Part shown: piece after piece, positions 38,728 through 49,996 of the stretch
How the letters are laid out: each line of letters opens with the position of its first letter
Position numbering within the stretch: the first letter of the stretch is position 1
Source of the DNA: Petrosia ficiformis
Lineage: Eukaryota; Porifera; Demospongiae; Haplosclerida; Petrosiidae
NCBI GenBank assembly: GCA_947044365.1
Contig: OX345637.1
Coordinates: 496,001-560,000 of the forward strand
Length of the DNA: 64,000 bases
Direction: 5' to 3'
Notes under the pieces: model-generated
Databases searched by the model: none
What the model saw: the letters and a program-made list of their open reading frames with translations, nothing else
What the model was told of the DNA's origin: nothing
Translations under genes and position numbers: made by a program

Positions 38728-41700
38728 ATGGCAACTCCAGCACCCATTTTAGCAAGAAGAATTCCTATTGTACAAATGCGTTTTGTAAACCGTTTGAGTG
38801 AAAAGTCAAGAAAAAAATGTCTGTGTTTCCATCAGATGTTCAGTCATGATGCATATAGCAGTAGATCTGTACATATTGGCAGTGTACAATATGCAGGCCA
38901 CAATAAGTGGTCTAAGATTAAAAGACCTAAGATGACTGCAGACTTGGAACGCAGCAAGCAAACTGCAAAACTGTGTTCAGAAATTACATCTGCTGTAAGG
39001 CAAGGTGGAGAAAATTCAGATTTTAATCTACGATTGTCTAGTGCATTATCAAGGGCTAAAAGTGCTGAAATACCAAAAGGAACTATTGAAAATGCAATCA
39101 ATTCTGGTAAATTAAAGCTTAGTGGAAGTGTTTTTGCAGAAAGTGTTATATACGAGGGGCGTGGTCCTAGTGGATATTCTTTCATTATTGAAGCTCTTAC
39201 AGATAATAGGAATAGAACACGACCAGAGATTAAGAATCTATTAACCAAACATGGGTATGTTTCTGATAATATTAATTGCAATTATAATGTGCCTCATAAA
39301 TTGATGATTTTGTTTTGGATCGGCCAACATATCACAAAAGGGAAGGTTAATGTCTGCATGGGGACATTGTAATAGGATTTTTTGCAGAGCTAATCAATTT
39401 TTTTTGGCATATGAATTTCATCGTTAAAGTCGTAGTATAAATGGAGACCTTACATAGTACCTTCAAACACTCACATTGCTGTCTTTCTGCAATGTTAAAC
39501 AAGCTTTCTTGGAAGATCTTTCAAACAAGAATTTTCAAATTGTAATTATAATTATACATAAAACAAGATATAAGGAGAAAACATCCCTATGATTGGTTTG
39601 CGGTGTCCAAAATTCAGTAATCATGGCTGACTTTCTCATGCCTGCAGCACAACAGCCTAATATATTGATTATCTACTCTCAAAGGATCTTGTAGAACAGA
39701 TATTATTTTTCTATGTAAGCTACAAGCAGCTTCCTTCCTGCTGGTCTGTAGAGCATGAGTCAGACTTCTATTGTGTGCCAGGCGCATTACTGATCTAGCC
39801 CCCTGCATGGAATGCCATGACTTCTTTAACTACGTATACAATGCATAGTTGCGATGTTACACAAGTATAAATATAATATATATATACATTAATCCCCATG
39901 GAAAGCAATCATAGGAAAGGCCCTTTGGGCCACAAAAAGTTAGTTATAAAATCCTTCTAATGCTTGAGATTAAAATTGGTCAGTTAGTCGTGTGAATCAA
40001 TCATTACATTTTGTCTAGAAACTTCCATGTGTCATAGTTTTCCCTCCTTTTAGTGAAATGTTGGCCACACTATACTACCTTTGAATATGTACTTCAGCAC
40101 ATCATGACTTGGTTGGTGAATGCACAATTTCTTTTACATATAAGGGATGAATCCCATGATAGAGTTGTGCATCAAGCAACCAGACTCTCCTTTGTTTTGG
40201 ATGTTACTGGCTGGATAAGTAATTATAAGTATATTTTCCAGGGGCTGTTAAATTTAAAGCCAAGATGTACAGTATATATAGATAGTTAGTTCATATTTCA
40301 TGCTGCTCATTATGTTCTTCCATTACCATTAGTTCACTGTGCCCCATATAATGATTTAACTTTCTTAGTAAGTTGCATCATTATATGGAGCTCAGTCTAA
40401 CCATGTTCATATGATATGTATGCCACATGAAGATATTAAACTCTGTGGAAAGCAATCATAGAGACGACATTTTAGAAGACTTGGAAGTATGTATGTAATA
40501 CCCGCAGCCCATAATGACAGAAAGTGGTACGAGCAGCAAACAGTCAAACTATCTATTGCGAGACCATTTGTACCACGACATTGCATGTATGTTAGCTATT
40601 AAACAAGAAACAGAAATGAATACACCTACTAACAGCAAAATGACATGATGCTTCAGAGGAGATCAGAATCTCAACTGTTCATCGATACCAATAGACATGG
40701 AGAGTATCCCACTAGTAGCATAACCCTGCGAGTGAGTTGAGAAGATGGTGAAAAGTACGTGCTAGACCACTAGGTAATACACAAGGCCACAAGCATGTTA
40801 ATTGTGTGAATAGTGACGTGTAGAAAGATACACTTACATACAAGCAGAGCTCGAGAGAGATGTTCTATACAAAAACAGGTTATGATTAGTACCTGGTCGC
40901 TCCTTGTAATCTTGGTGCACAAAGTGAAATCCAACTCTTCCTCAAGATAATCAGATTTCTTTGCAGCTTTCTGGAGAGAGGCCCACAAATCCCAAAGTTT
41001 TAGAACCTTTCACGGTGTAAAATCACCCTCACTAATTGCAGGGTGCTTAGAATCAGCAACACGACTTGATAAACGAGGTGAAGGCTGCGCAAAAGGGATC
41101 TTTGATGGTGTGGTTGCCGCATCATCCATCTTTGTTTACAATGTGGTCACATACCACCTCAACGACTACTTAACAAGTTATGACTACGTCATGAATATTA
41201 TTATAAAGGTCATGTACTTTTTGCAGTGTGTGCTACACACTTATACGAAAGTCTGATACTCTCCCTTTCTTTCTATTATGTACTGTAGTTGATATTGAGA
41301 GTGTTTGACATTTGTATTACAATTTACAGTCTGATATTGTGACTTTTAAAGGAGAGAGTGAATTACACTGCAAAAATAGAGTTATTAAAGTAACCAATGT
41401 ATTTGTTTGTATAGTCGCAAGGATGCAAATTATGGTCATACAGATTTAATTAAAATATTTATTCCAATTCTTTGTAAATCTATTAGACAGTGTAAGGAAA
41501 TTGAAATTGTAATTATTAGATTATAATTACATGTATGTCACCATGCAGTCAAAACAACCTACATGACCAATTAAATTACAATTTCCACCATTCCTTACAA
41601 CTGTGCTAACCAATAAATTAGCTATTTTAACAATTTTACTTTTGCAGTGTAAGGCATTTTACTCTCTTCTCAATTGCTTTATCTACATGCAACGTGTTCG

Positions 41701-44307
41701 CAGTCATATATTAATACATGTAAATTGCCCTATATTTCACAGGAAACTTTGTCATAGTTATAGTAGCAGTTTGTTTATCTAGAAGCCATAATATAAGAGT
41801 ATTTGTAATCCTCCCTAAAATAATAAGACCGGGAATTTAATGAATTCAGTCAAATATGTGGCTGTTGGCTGCTGCTACTTACGCTTTATGTCATTATGGG
41901 TTTCTGCTACTAACATAATGAATTAGCATATGACACTCAATGCTACATAACGTAGTATTGAGTATATATGCTTATGTATGGTGATTCATTATGTTATCAT
42001 GACCTAGTATTCCTGACATTTGATCACTTGATGCAAATGTTTCATATAGCCTTGTATTCGCGCTCTTTAATATGGCCGAGAAAAAAAGTCTGGATTCAAC
42101 TGCTACACATGAGCTGATTAATGTGCATAATAACACATGGTCATTAAAGGGTGCGTCAGTTTGTAGAACACAATAACACAGACACAATCTGCTCCTGGTT
42201 TGGAACAAGATCAGGATATTCAAGATGCTGTACAGAACAGAGATCACTGGATCGAAACTAGCCATATTGATTATATCAACTAAGTGAAATGGCCATAGTG
42301 TCACAGTCGCCTCACAAATCTGGGAAATTGCAAAGTTAATTAGCGCGTGCGCAAAGAGTTGAATCCAGGCTCTTTTTTTCCGCCATCTTAAAGAGCCTGA
42401 GTACGAGGCTACAGTGTTTGGTATTCTTTTTTATGGGAACAAACATTTTGCCGTGATGAATAATAATATTATTGTAAAAACAATGACAAGATATTACTAA
42501 GTACTGCAAGGAATAGTCTTCTCTGTTTATTAGTTGAAGCTACCTTATAAAAACTTATACAGCTATGGGATTATACAAGTAATGCTTTGAAATTGCTTTT
42601 TTCAATCCTACTTAGTCTGTTAAAAAAACATTATGTTTACACACCTATATAAGGTATCAGGTTTTGTATATATATCAAACTTCAAAGAGGTGTGTTATAT
42701 CACAGTATATATAAGATTTTCTTGACTATAATAAGAACAATGCTGCAACATTGTTGGGTAAGCCTGCGCTAGTGGCAGTGGTCAGTAACGTGTTTAGTTA
42801 TATAATTTTTGAATATACAGCTAAATAGAAAATATGGCATTACACTTATGTAGCTAAATACTTATATAATTACATGACACACTTAATTATAGTAATTATA
42901 TATACATATACAGAGATTTTAGCACCAACTCCCTAGTGTAGGGTGAGCCTTAGCAAGCCCACACTAAAGAATTATCACTTTTTGATTCTCTTCAAATGGA
43001 AAGGTGTATTCAAAAAGCAATGCAAATTAATGTATACTTTACATGTATTGTAGCAACAGTAATGTAATATGCTTCTAAATGTGTTATACAGTGCTTTTCT
43101 TGGAGAGCCTGGTTCTGTGTCATTCCAATTTGATTTAAAAGGCGTTATCCAGGTCAGTAAAAAGAGTCTTCATGAATACGGCAGTGCCCTTGAGATAGCT
43201 ATACACATTGGAGCAGAAGATGTGAAGTGTGTAGAATGTGAGGGACAAGAAGGGAAAAGAGATTATTATGTGTTTTTGTGTGATGTTCAGGTCAGGAATG
43301 TCAATATCTACATGCATATTAATGCATGTGGGCAGCAAGGGAAGTGGTTAGGACATAGTTTTTTTGCTTAATTGGTGTGGTATGAAGCCTTGGTAATTAA
43401 CAATGAGTAAAGTAAATGTTTTGGAGTAACATTGTGTAGATGATATGAGGGCTGGAACTGCATGTCTTTTACTATCTGGACATCCATTCACAATAATGGT
43501 CATTACCCGAATAATTGCTCTAAAACTTCATGACTTGTTTGCACTAAAATACACAGTATTACCTCACCATTTTGCTGTTATCAACTGCAATAGATGTTTA
43601 TACAAGCAGCATTGGTGTTTTTACAGATTGTTCTGCACTTTACAAGCCAAAAAAGCTGGTAAAACGGACCAAGACACTTATCAACTGCCATTTCATTGAA
43701 ATTTCGATTTCCCATGTTTGGTTTCTGCACATGTGCAAACATTAAACAAGTACCTGGGATACAAAGTAACAGATCCGGATATTCAGTTCACAGATAATTA
43801 TCCAGATAATCGGGTATCTGTTTCAGCTGTAGATGATATATAAATTGTATACAGTGGCTACCATGGCAACCGCTTTATATGGTTAGGTGATATTTTGCAT
43901 ATAAACCTGTTGTTAAATCATAGTATGATATAAGCCATGGTTAGTTGGTATATATGCCAGGATTGCCAGCCTTTGCCAAGTATACCACCTGCATACCCCT
44001 TGGACCTTGGAGTATAACCTCCTCCACACTGAGCAGATGGTATATCTGGCATATACATGTCCTGGTGTATATATTACTTGTATATATAATTATACACCAT
44101 TTATAATGCTTTTAGGACCTCAGAAAAGTTACAATGGGAGCAAAAGATGAAGGTTTGGATGTAATTCAGAGCACACTGGAGTATATTCCAAACAGTACAG
44201 TCTCACTATCACGAGAAGCACTGAGTAATGCAAAACATCTTGTTACTTTATTGAGAAATCATGTTGATGTAACAAGGGTTTATGTTAATTTTGAAGATAA
44301 CAAGTAG
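38728..44307 (+). CDS. TACO1: TACO1, YebC-family mitochondrial translation activator
   Basis: Mitochondrial matrix protein of about 305 residues. In mammals it promotes translation of COX1 mRNA on mitoribosomes. Exons: 38728-39254, 43092-43290, 44116-44307, in phase, ending TAG. The N-terminus is basic and hydroxylated, as expected for a mitochondrial presequence (MATPAPILARRIPIVQMRF). The YebC family signature follows: GHNKWSKIKRPK, then RAKSAEIPKGTIENAI, YEGRGPSGYSF and TDNRNRT, then LGEPGSVSFQFDLKGVI and the C-terminal domain ending RVYVNFEDNK. Length agrees with the family. Intron 1 is 3.8 kb, far longer than its neighbours, and holds two mobile elements and an opposite-strand coding-like stretch (40880-41129). 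Reading could in principle extend upstream of 38728, but no ATG is there. Confidence 0.93.
39582..39920 (+). mobile_element. MITE-like element, CATCCCTATGATTGCTTT family, copy C
   Basis: Diverged full-length copy in TACO1 intron 1. Keeps CATCCCTATGATTGGTTT at the left, CAGTAATCATGGCTGACTTT, AACTACGTATACAATGCATA, a short (TA)n run and GGAAAGCAATCATAGG at the right. Confidence 0.72.
40880..41129 (-). pseudogene. Unidentified coding-like stretch with in-frame TGA, inside TACO1 intron 1
   Basis: Minus-strand frame from ATG 41129: 39 residues (MDDAATTPSKIPFAQPSPRL and following), then TGA at 41012-41010, then the same frame continues for about 43 residues (KVLKLWDLWASLQKAAKKSD, then YLEEELDF) to a possible GT donor near 40890. 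Composition on both sides of the stop is protein-like, with a proline/serine start and a charged helical part. I do not recognise the family. A broken gene or retained exon is more likely than recoding. No further exons could be joined. Confidence 0.4.
42047..42411. mobile_element. TIR element in TACO1 intron 1
   Basis: Ends TAGCCTTGTATTCGCGCTCT and inverse AGAGCCTGAGTACGAGGCTA; inverted similarity extends about 50 bp, including the GGATTCAACT block. 365 bp, non-coding. Partner copy at 31504-31890. Confidence 0.75.
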
Positions 44308-44920
44308 CTATCCATAATAGAGCAGAGTACTTCAATATACAAGTAAACCTCATTATACTGATACACTGTATTGAATCACAGTAGTAACAGTTATTATATT
44401 AGCTATAATTAAAATATTATTATAAAAGTCATAATAATTATTACTATAATTATCCTTCACCAATGATGTCATTCGAGATTTCATCTTTTCTTTTCAATAT
44501 CAAGTCAACTAAATCAGCCAAAAAACAACATAAAAGGTAAGTGAATGAATGAATAATTATATAACCATGGTTTTTTGATTGACTGGTAAGTGGATAATAC
44601 TGCTGTATTCTCCCTATCGCAAGCACAGTGTTGTCAAAATCCTTCAGTGTGGTAGTTCTTAAGTGAGTCAAACAACATCTCCTTATAAGAGCAACTGATT
44701 GTCACTACTGTACATATATCATACTCAGTAATAGAAAACTGATATTCAGTCAATTTAATTCACATAATACACAATAGTAAAGGATATAATTTTTCAGTGG
44801 CAAAAAACTATATGAAACAACAATATTTATAACTTGACATGCTGGATCTTTATACTGTCGACTCTTCTCAGTACTCTATGCAGAAGCAGTACAGTATGTA
44901 CAAAACTGCAGGCCAGCTTA

Positions 44921-44952
<32 letters not shown>

Positions 44953-46679
44953 CTATAATATCAATGATTTAGCTAGTATCACTGCATCTAAAAGATACAC
45001 TCGAGTGAGTTATTGCCAGACAGTGATGCGACGGCAGGGCGGCAGATTGATGAGCTGCATGCTTCACTCGGAAATTCAATTTCTAAAATAACGTTTTTAC
45101 AATCGATGACAGGGAGGAGGCATACTACAAACCAACACTTGATCCACTTAATTATTTTACAGTAAACACTTACAGAGTAAGTGTTATGTCTGACCTGAGA
45201 GTAATTTGCAGCATCAATCGGCGTCATATCGAGATTACCATGACAACCGCACTCCCCCCTTTTAAAGTGCTGATAATGTCGATTTTACCTAAACTTTGAG
45301 GATACTATAATTATAAGGTCTTTAATGTTATAGTTATCTAAAACAACACAATGTGTATGTCCAGTACAAGTATATATAGAATAGTATTGAAGAACCTTAT
45401 GATCATCATCTGCTCAGTACTCAGTACTGACGACATGGCCTCAGCGTGCTGGCTGCAGCTGCCATGTTAGACTGAATCATCAACGAGACACTATCAAGTG
45501 GCTTTAGCATAGAAATTTTGCAGCTCAATAGTATTATTATTGAATTTTGCTCAATTAATTAATATAAGACTGACTAGATGTCACGGTATACATTTTATCA
45601 TACTCATAAGTCTCAGTTTTGGTCACTGTCTCAATGCAGCTCACATTGCTGACACTGATAAGGGTGGGAATGAAACTGATAAAATTTAGTAGGCTATGCA
45701 ATATAACTTTGCAATCCAGACTCTCGCATGCAACCGGCCCTTCTTTGTAGACAGATAAGTTAGTCCGCTAGGAGCAGAGACAACAAGTTCAAAGTATGGA
45801 GTCTGACAATGATTAGGGAGATGATGATGGTGCAGCTGCCAGGGGAGAGGAATGTGCCATCTTTTCCGAGAAGCATGCTGGGAAGCTAAGAAAGTGTACC
45901 ACAAAAGAAATTCACCATCCAGCCTGTAAAGAGTAATCAACTTTCAGTTGACTAGAGGAGTTTCAATGTAATTGCATTTGTCATAATAAAGCATAGTAAC
46001 AAATTAATTATTATAATGTATATTAGTATAATTATATAATAGGTATAACCTGTGGTGTATTATTATCATTTCCATGCTAACATCTGTGAACACAACAGAT
46101 CATTCCAGCTTAATGAATTGTATTTATAATATCAAATAACATCCAATGTACAGATATTTGAGAAGTTAGCACACATACGTAATTAATTATTATTTTGTTT
46201 CAAGTATACATTAATATTGAACCATTCCATGTATTATATACTAGTCAATGTAGATCAAGAGCAAAACAAATAAATTACTGTTTGTAAACATTACCTATAT
46301 AGCATAAATGAAATCAGTTATAATTATAGTCCGTGAGTAATAACATTTAGTAGAAGCCTTAGAATGTAAATTTCACAGTCACTTAGCATTCCAATTACAA
46401 ACCATTAGTTGAGAAAGACACATCAAGTGCAACTGAAGTTAAGTTATGTAAGGTTCACCACACTTTTTCTGTATAGCTAACATGTGAAAGTATGTCTTAC
46501 AGACTATAAATACGATAACAAGTATTGAAAGGGTTGTAGTTTTAAATTATTGTCAAAGCTCACCTGCATTTTAGCGAAATAGTGGCACCACTATATGGGG
46601 TGTGCATGTACATACCTGGAAAAATAAAAATATGCATTTGCTGCCAGGAAGATTACTATTATAATTATTATTGTACTGA
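44308..46679. other. Intergenic region 3' of TACO1
   Basis: Contains a (TA)n run (about 44917-44951) and two weak coding-like stretches: a minus-strand frame at 44450-44671 ending in TAA, and a locally GC-richer segment at 44985-45270 with open frames on both strands. None could be assembled into a gene or assigned to a family. Confidence 0.45.
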
Positions 46680-47755
46680 TCTAAAGCTACTTTCTTTAAA
46701 CCCTCTGGTTTGACTGAACATAGTCCCCAGACCCTATGGTTCTGCCAAACATAGTTCCCAGACCCTATAGTTCAGCCAAACATAGTCCCTAGACCCTATG
46801 GTTCAAGCGAACATAGTCTCTAGACTCTACATTTTAGCCAAACATAGTCCCCAGACCCTATGGTTCAGCCAAACATAGTCCCTAGACCATATGGTTCAAC
46901 CGAACATAGTCCCTAGACTCTATGTTTCAGCCAAACATAGTCACAGACCCTTTGGTTCAGCTAACATAGTCCTTAGACCCTATGGTTCATTTAAATGAAC
47001 CATAGGGATAGGGGACTATGTTCAGTTGAACCACAGGGTCTAGGGAATATGTTTATTTGAACCATAGGGTCTAGGAACTATTTTCAGCTGGATCATAGGG
47101 TCTAAGGAGTGTGTTAAATGAACCATAGGGTCTAAGGAGTATGTTAATATAGTACCTAGACTCTATGGTTCAAATAAACATAGTCCCAGACTCTGTGGTT
47201 CAGCTAACACAGTCCCTAGACCCTATGGTTCTTTTAACATACTCCTAGACCCTGTGTTTCAGCTGAACATAGTCCCCTATCCCTATGGTTCATTTAATAT
47301 AGTACCATGGTTCAAATAAACATAGTCCCAGACTCTGTGGTTCAGCTAACACAGTCCCTAGACCCTATAGTTCTTTTAACATACTCCTAGACCCTGTGTT
47401 TCAGCTGAACATAGTCCCCTATCCCTATGGTTCATTTAATATAGTACCATGGTTCAAATAAACATAGTCCCCAGACTCTGTGGTTCAGCTAACACAGTCC
47501 CTAGACCCTATGGTTCTTTTAACATACTCCTAGACCCTGTGTTTCAGCTGAACATAGTCCCCTATCCCTATGGTTCATTTAATATAGTACCATGGTTCAA
47601 ATAAACATAGTCCCCAGACTCTGTGGTTCAGCTAACACAGTCCCTAGACCCTATGGTTCTTTTAACATACTCCTAGACCCTATGGTTCATTTAACATAGT
47701 ACCTAGACCCTTGGTTCATTTAGCATAGTTTAGCTAACATAGTCCCTACAAAAAC
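46680..47755. repeat. Minisatellite block 1, ~30-bp unit with strand switch
   Basis: Degenerate tandem repeat with consensus close to AGACCCTATGGTTCAGCC + AAACATAGTCCCT. Units run forward, switch to the reverse strand at a perfect 30-bp palindrome (46978-47007), stay reversed to about 47148, then run forward again. The right part (47149-47725) is a higher-order repeat. Confidence 0.95.
47149..47725 (+). repeat. 142-bp higher-order repeat within the minisatellite
   Basis: A block starting ATAGTACC recurs at 47149, 47299, 47441 and 47583; the last two intervals are exactly 142 bp. Each block holds five diverged ~30-bp units in the same order, and the last three blocks are almost identical. Confidence 0.9.
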
Positions 47756-48177
47756 ATTAGTGGGTTATTTTAACCCTTGTTTGGTTACATGAGTTTCAAT
47801 ACAATATGTTCCTGAGACTATAATATAATCTATATTGACTAGTATATAAGCACATGCCATAATAAAGAATCCCACAGTACAACGAATATTATTTGTTATT
47901 ATAAGTACAAATTTGTACACAGCACTTATTCTGAAAGTAAATAATATCTGCTGTTTTATAGGTGTTAGAATGGGAATGATTATAACACAGTGTAAATACA
48001 CCACACATTATACCTATAATAATAATATTATGCTATATACATCATGTTGCTGTTTTTGTACTACGCTTTACTAGTCAATATAGAATTGTAGAATTGTAAA
48101 TATTAAAATTAACAATAACATTACACTGAAATTCCTGTAACCAACTGAAGGTTAAAATAACCTATTATTTTTTACAG
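47756..48177. other. Unique spacer between minisatellite blocks
   Basis: About 420 bp of ordinary AT-rich sequence with no repeat units and no supported coding exon. Confidence 0.6.
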
Positions 48178-49520
48178 TGTACTTCAACTGAACATAGTCC
48201 CCAGACCCTATGGTTAAACTAGTACTGAACTAGTCTCTAGACCCTGTGGTTCATTTAACATAGTTCCTAGACCCTATGGTTGAATGAACATGATCCCTAG
48301 ACCCTATGGTTCATTTAACACACACCTTAGACCCTGTGTTTCAGCTGAACATAGTCCCTAGACCCTATGGTTCATTTAACATAGTACCTAGACCCTTGGT
48401 TAATTTAACATAGTCCACAGACCCTATGGTTCACCCAAACTTAGTACCTAGACCCTAGGTTCATCATAGTCCCCTATGGTTCATTTAACATAGTACCTAG
48501 ACCCTTTGTTCATTTAACAGAGTACCTAGACCCTATGGTTCATTTACCAGACCCTATGGTTCAGAGCTAACCTAGTCCCTAGATCCTATGGCTCAACAGC
48601 ACAAAGTCTCCAGACCCTATGGTTAAACTAGTACTGAACTAGTCCCTTGACCTGATGTTTCAGCCCAACATAGTCCACAGACCATATGGTTCATTTAGCA
48701 TAGTCCATATATAGACCCTATGGTTCAGCCGGACATAGACCCTAGACCCTATGAGACAGCAAACATATCCTAGACCCTATAATTATATGCTTCAGCTAAC
48801 ATAGTCCTTACACCCTTGGTTCATTTAACTAGTCCATATATAGACCCTATGGTACAGTGAACATATCCTAGACCTAATTATATATAATTAGGTCTAGGAT
48901 ATGTTCACTGTACCATAGGGTCTGTACCATAGGATATGTTCACTGTACCATAGGGTCAAGACTATGTTAGCTGAACCATATATGGTTCAGCTAACATAGT
49001 CCTTAGACCCTTAACATAGTCCATATATAGACCCTATGGTTCAGCCGAACATAGACCCTTGACCCTATGGTACAGTGAACATATCCTAGACCCTATAATT
49101 ATATGGTTCAGCTAACATAGTCCTTTTGGTTCATTTAACTAACTAGTCCCCTATGGTTCAGTTGAACATAGACTCTAGACCCTATGGTACAGCAAACATA
49201 GTCCCTAGACCCTATAATTATATGGTTCAGCTAACATAGTCCTTAGACCCTTGGTTCATTTAACTAGTGCATATATAGACCCATGGTGCAGTTGAACATA
49301 GTCCCTAGACCCTATGGTTCATTTAACATAGTTCCTAGATCCTATGGTTCAGTCGAACATAGTCCCTAGACCTTATGGTTCAGCTGAACACAGTCCATAG
49401 ACCCTACAGTTCAGCCAAACATAGTCCCCAGACCCTATGGTAAAGTGAATGTAATCCCTAAACTCTTGGTTAAATTCACACCTTATGGTTCAGCTGAACA
49501 TAGTCCTTAGTCCATGGTTC
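48178..49520. repeat. Minisatellite block 2, with two perfect palindromes
   Basis: Same ~30-bp family as block 1, more diverged. The run reverses through a perfect 82-bp palindrome at 48842-48923 and returns to forward through a perfect 42-bp palindrome at 48960-49001. Confidence 0.95.
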
Positions 49521-49996
49521 GGCAATCACTCAGGGAGAAAAGTCAGTTGCTGGTGTTATAACACAATTAATCATTAATTCATGCACTATGACATTTGTAA
49601 TCACTACAGAACTGTAACCTTACATATTTATATTTAACAAATCTAGACAACTATAACAGTATAATTATAATTAATAAGTGTAAAATTATAATGGAAATAA
49701 TAATTAATATTGAAACTAAAATTAATAATAAATTATTAATTCTAAAAGACAACTACTTTAATATCATTCTACTTCAATTTTCGTTCTTTGCTATATTTTG
49801 TTACATGCATATATATCATGTAAAACGTTTTACAAAAAGGAAAGAATAATATATATGCAAATATAAAGATTACTTCATTAATTTTGATAAATATATTAAA
49901 TTATGAAAATTAATTAAATTACATAAAGAGAGACAGGAGACAATGTGTGTACAAACTGACCAATCAGAATCTACTGAGTATTGTGAAGAAATGGAG

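Noticed and set aside
40053..40289. 78-residue plus-strand frame in TACO1 intron 1
   Set aside because: No splice phase with TACO1 exons, no recognisable domain; likely chance.
41010..41012. TGA at this site as a selenocysteine codon
   Set aside because: No known selenoprotein family, no SECIS-like structure sought successfully; a broken frame is simpler.
46680..49520. CRISPR-like array of ~30-bp repeats
   Set aside because: Units are degenerate, abut without spacers, change strand, and lie in an animal genome; this is a minisatellite.
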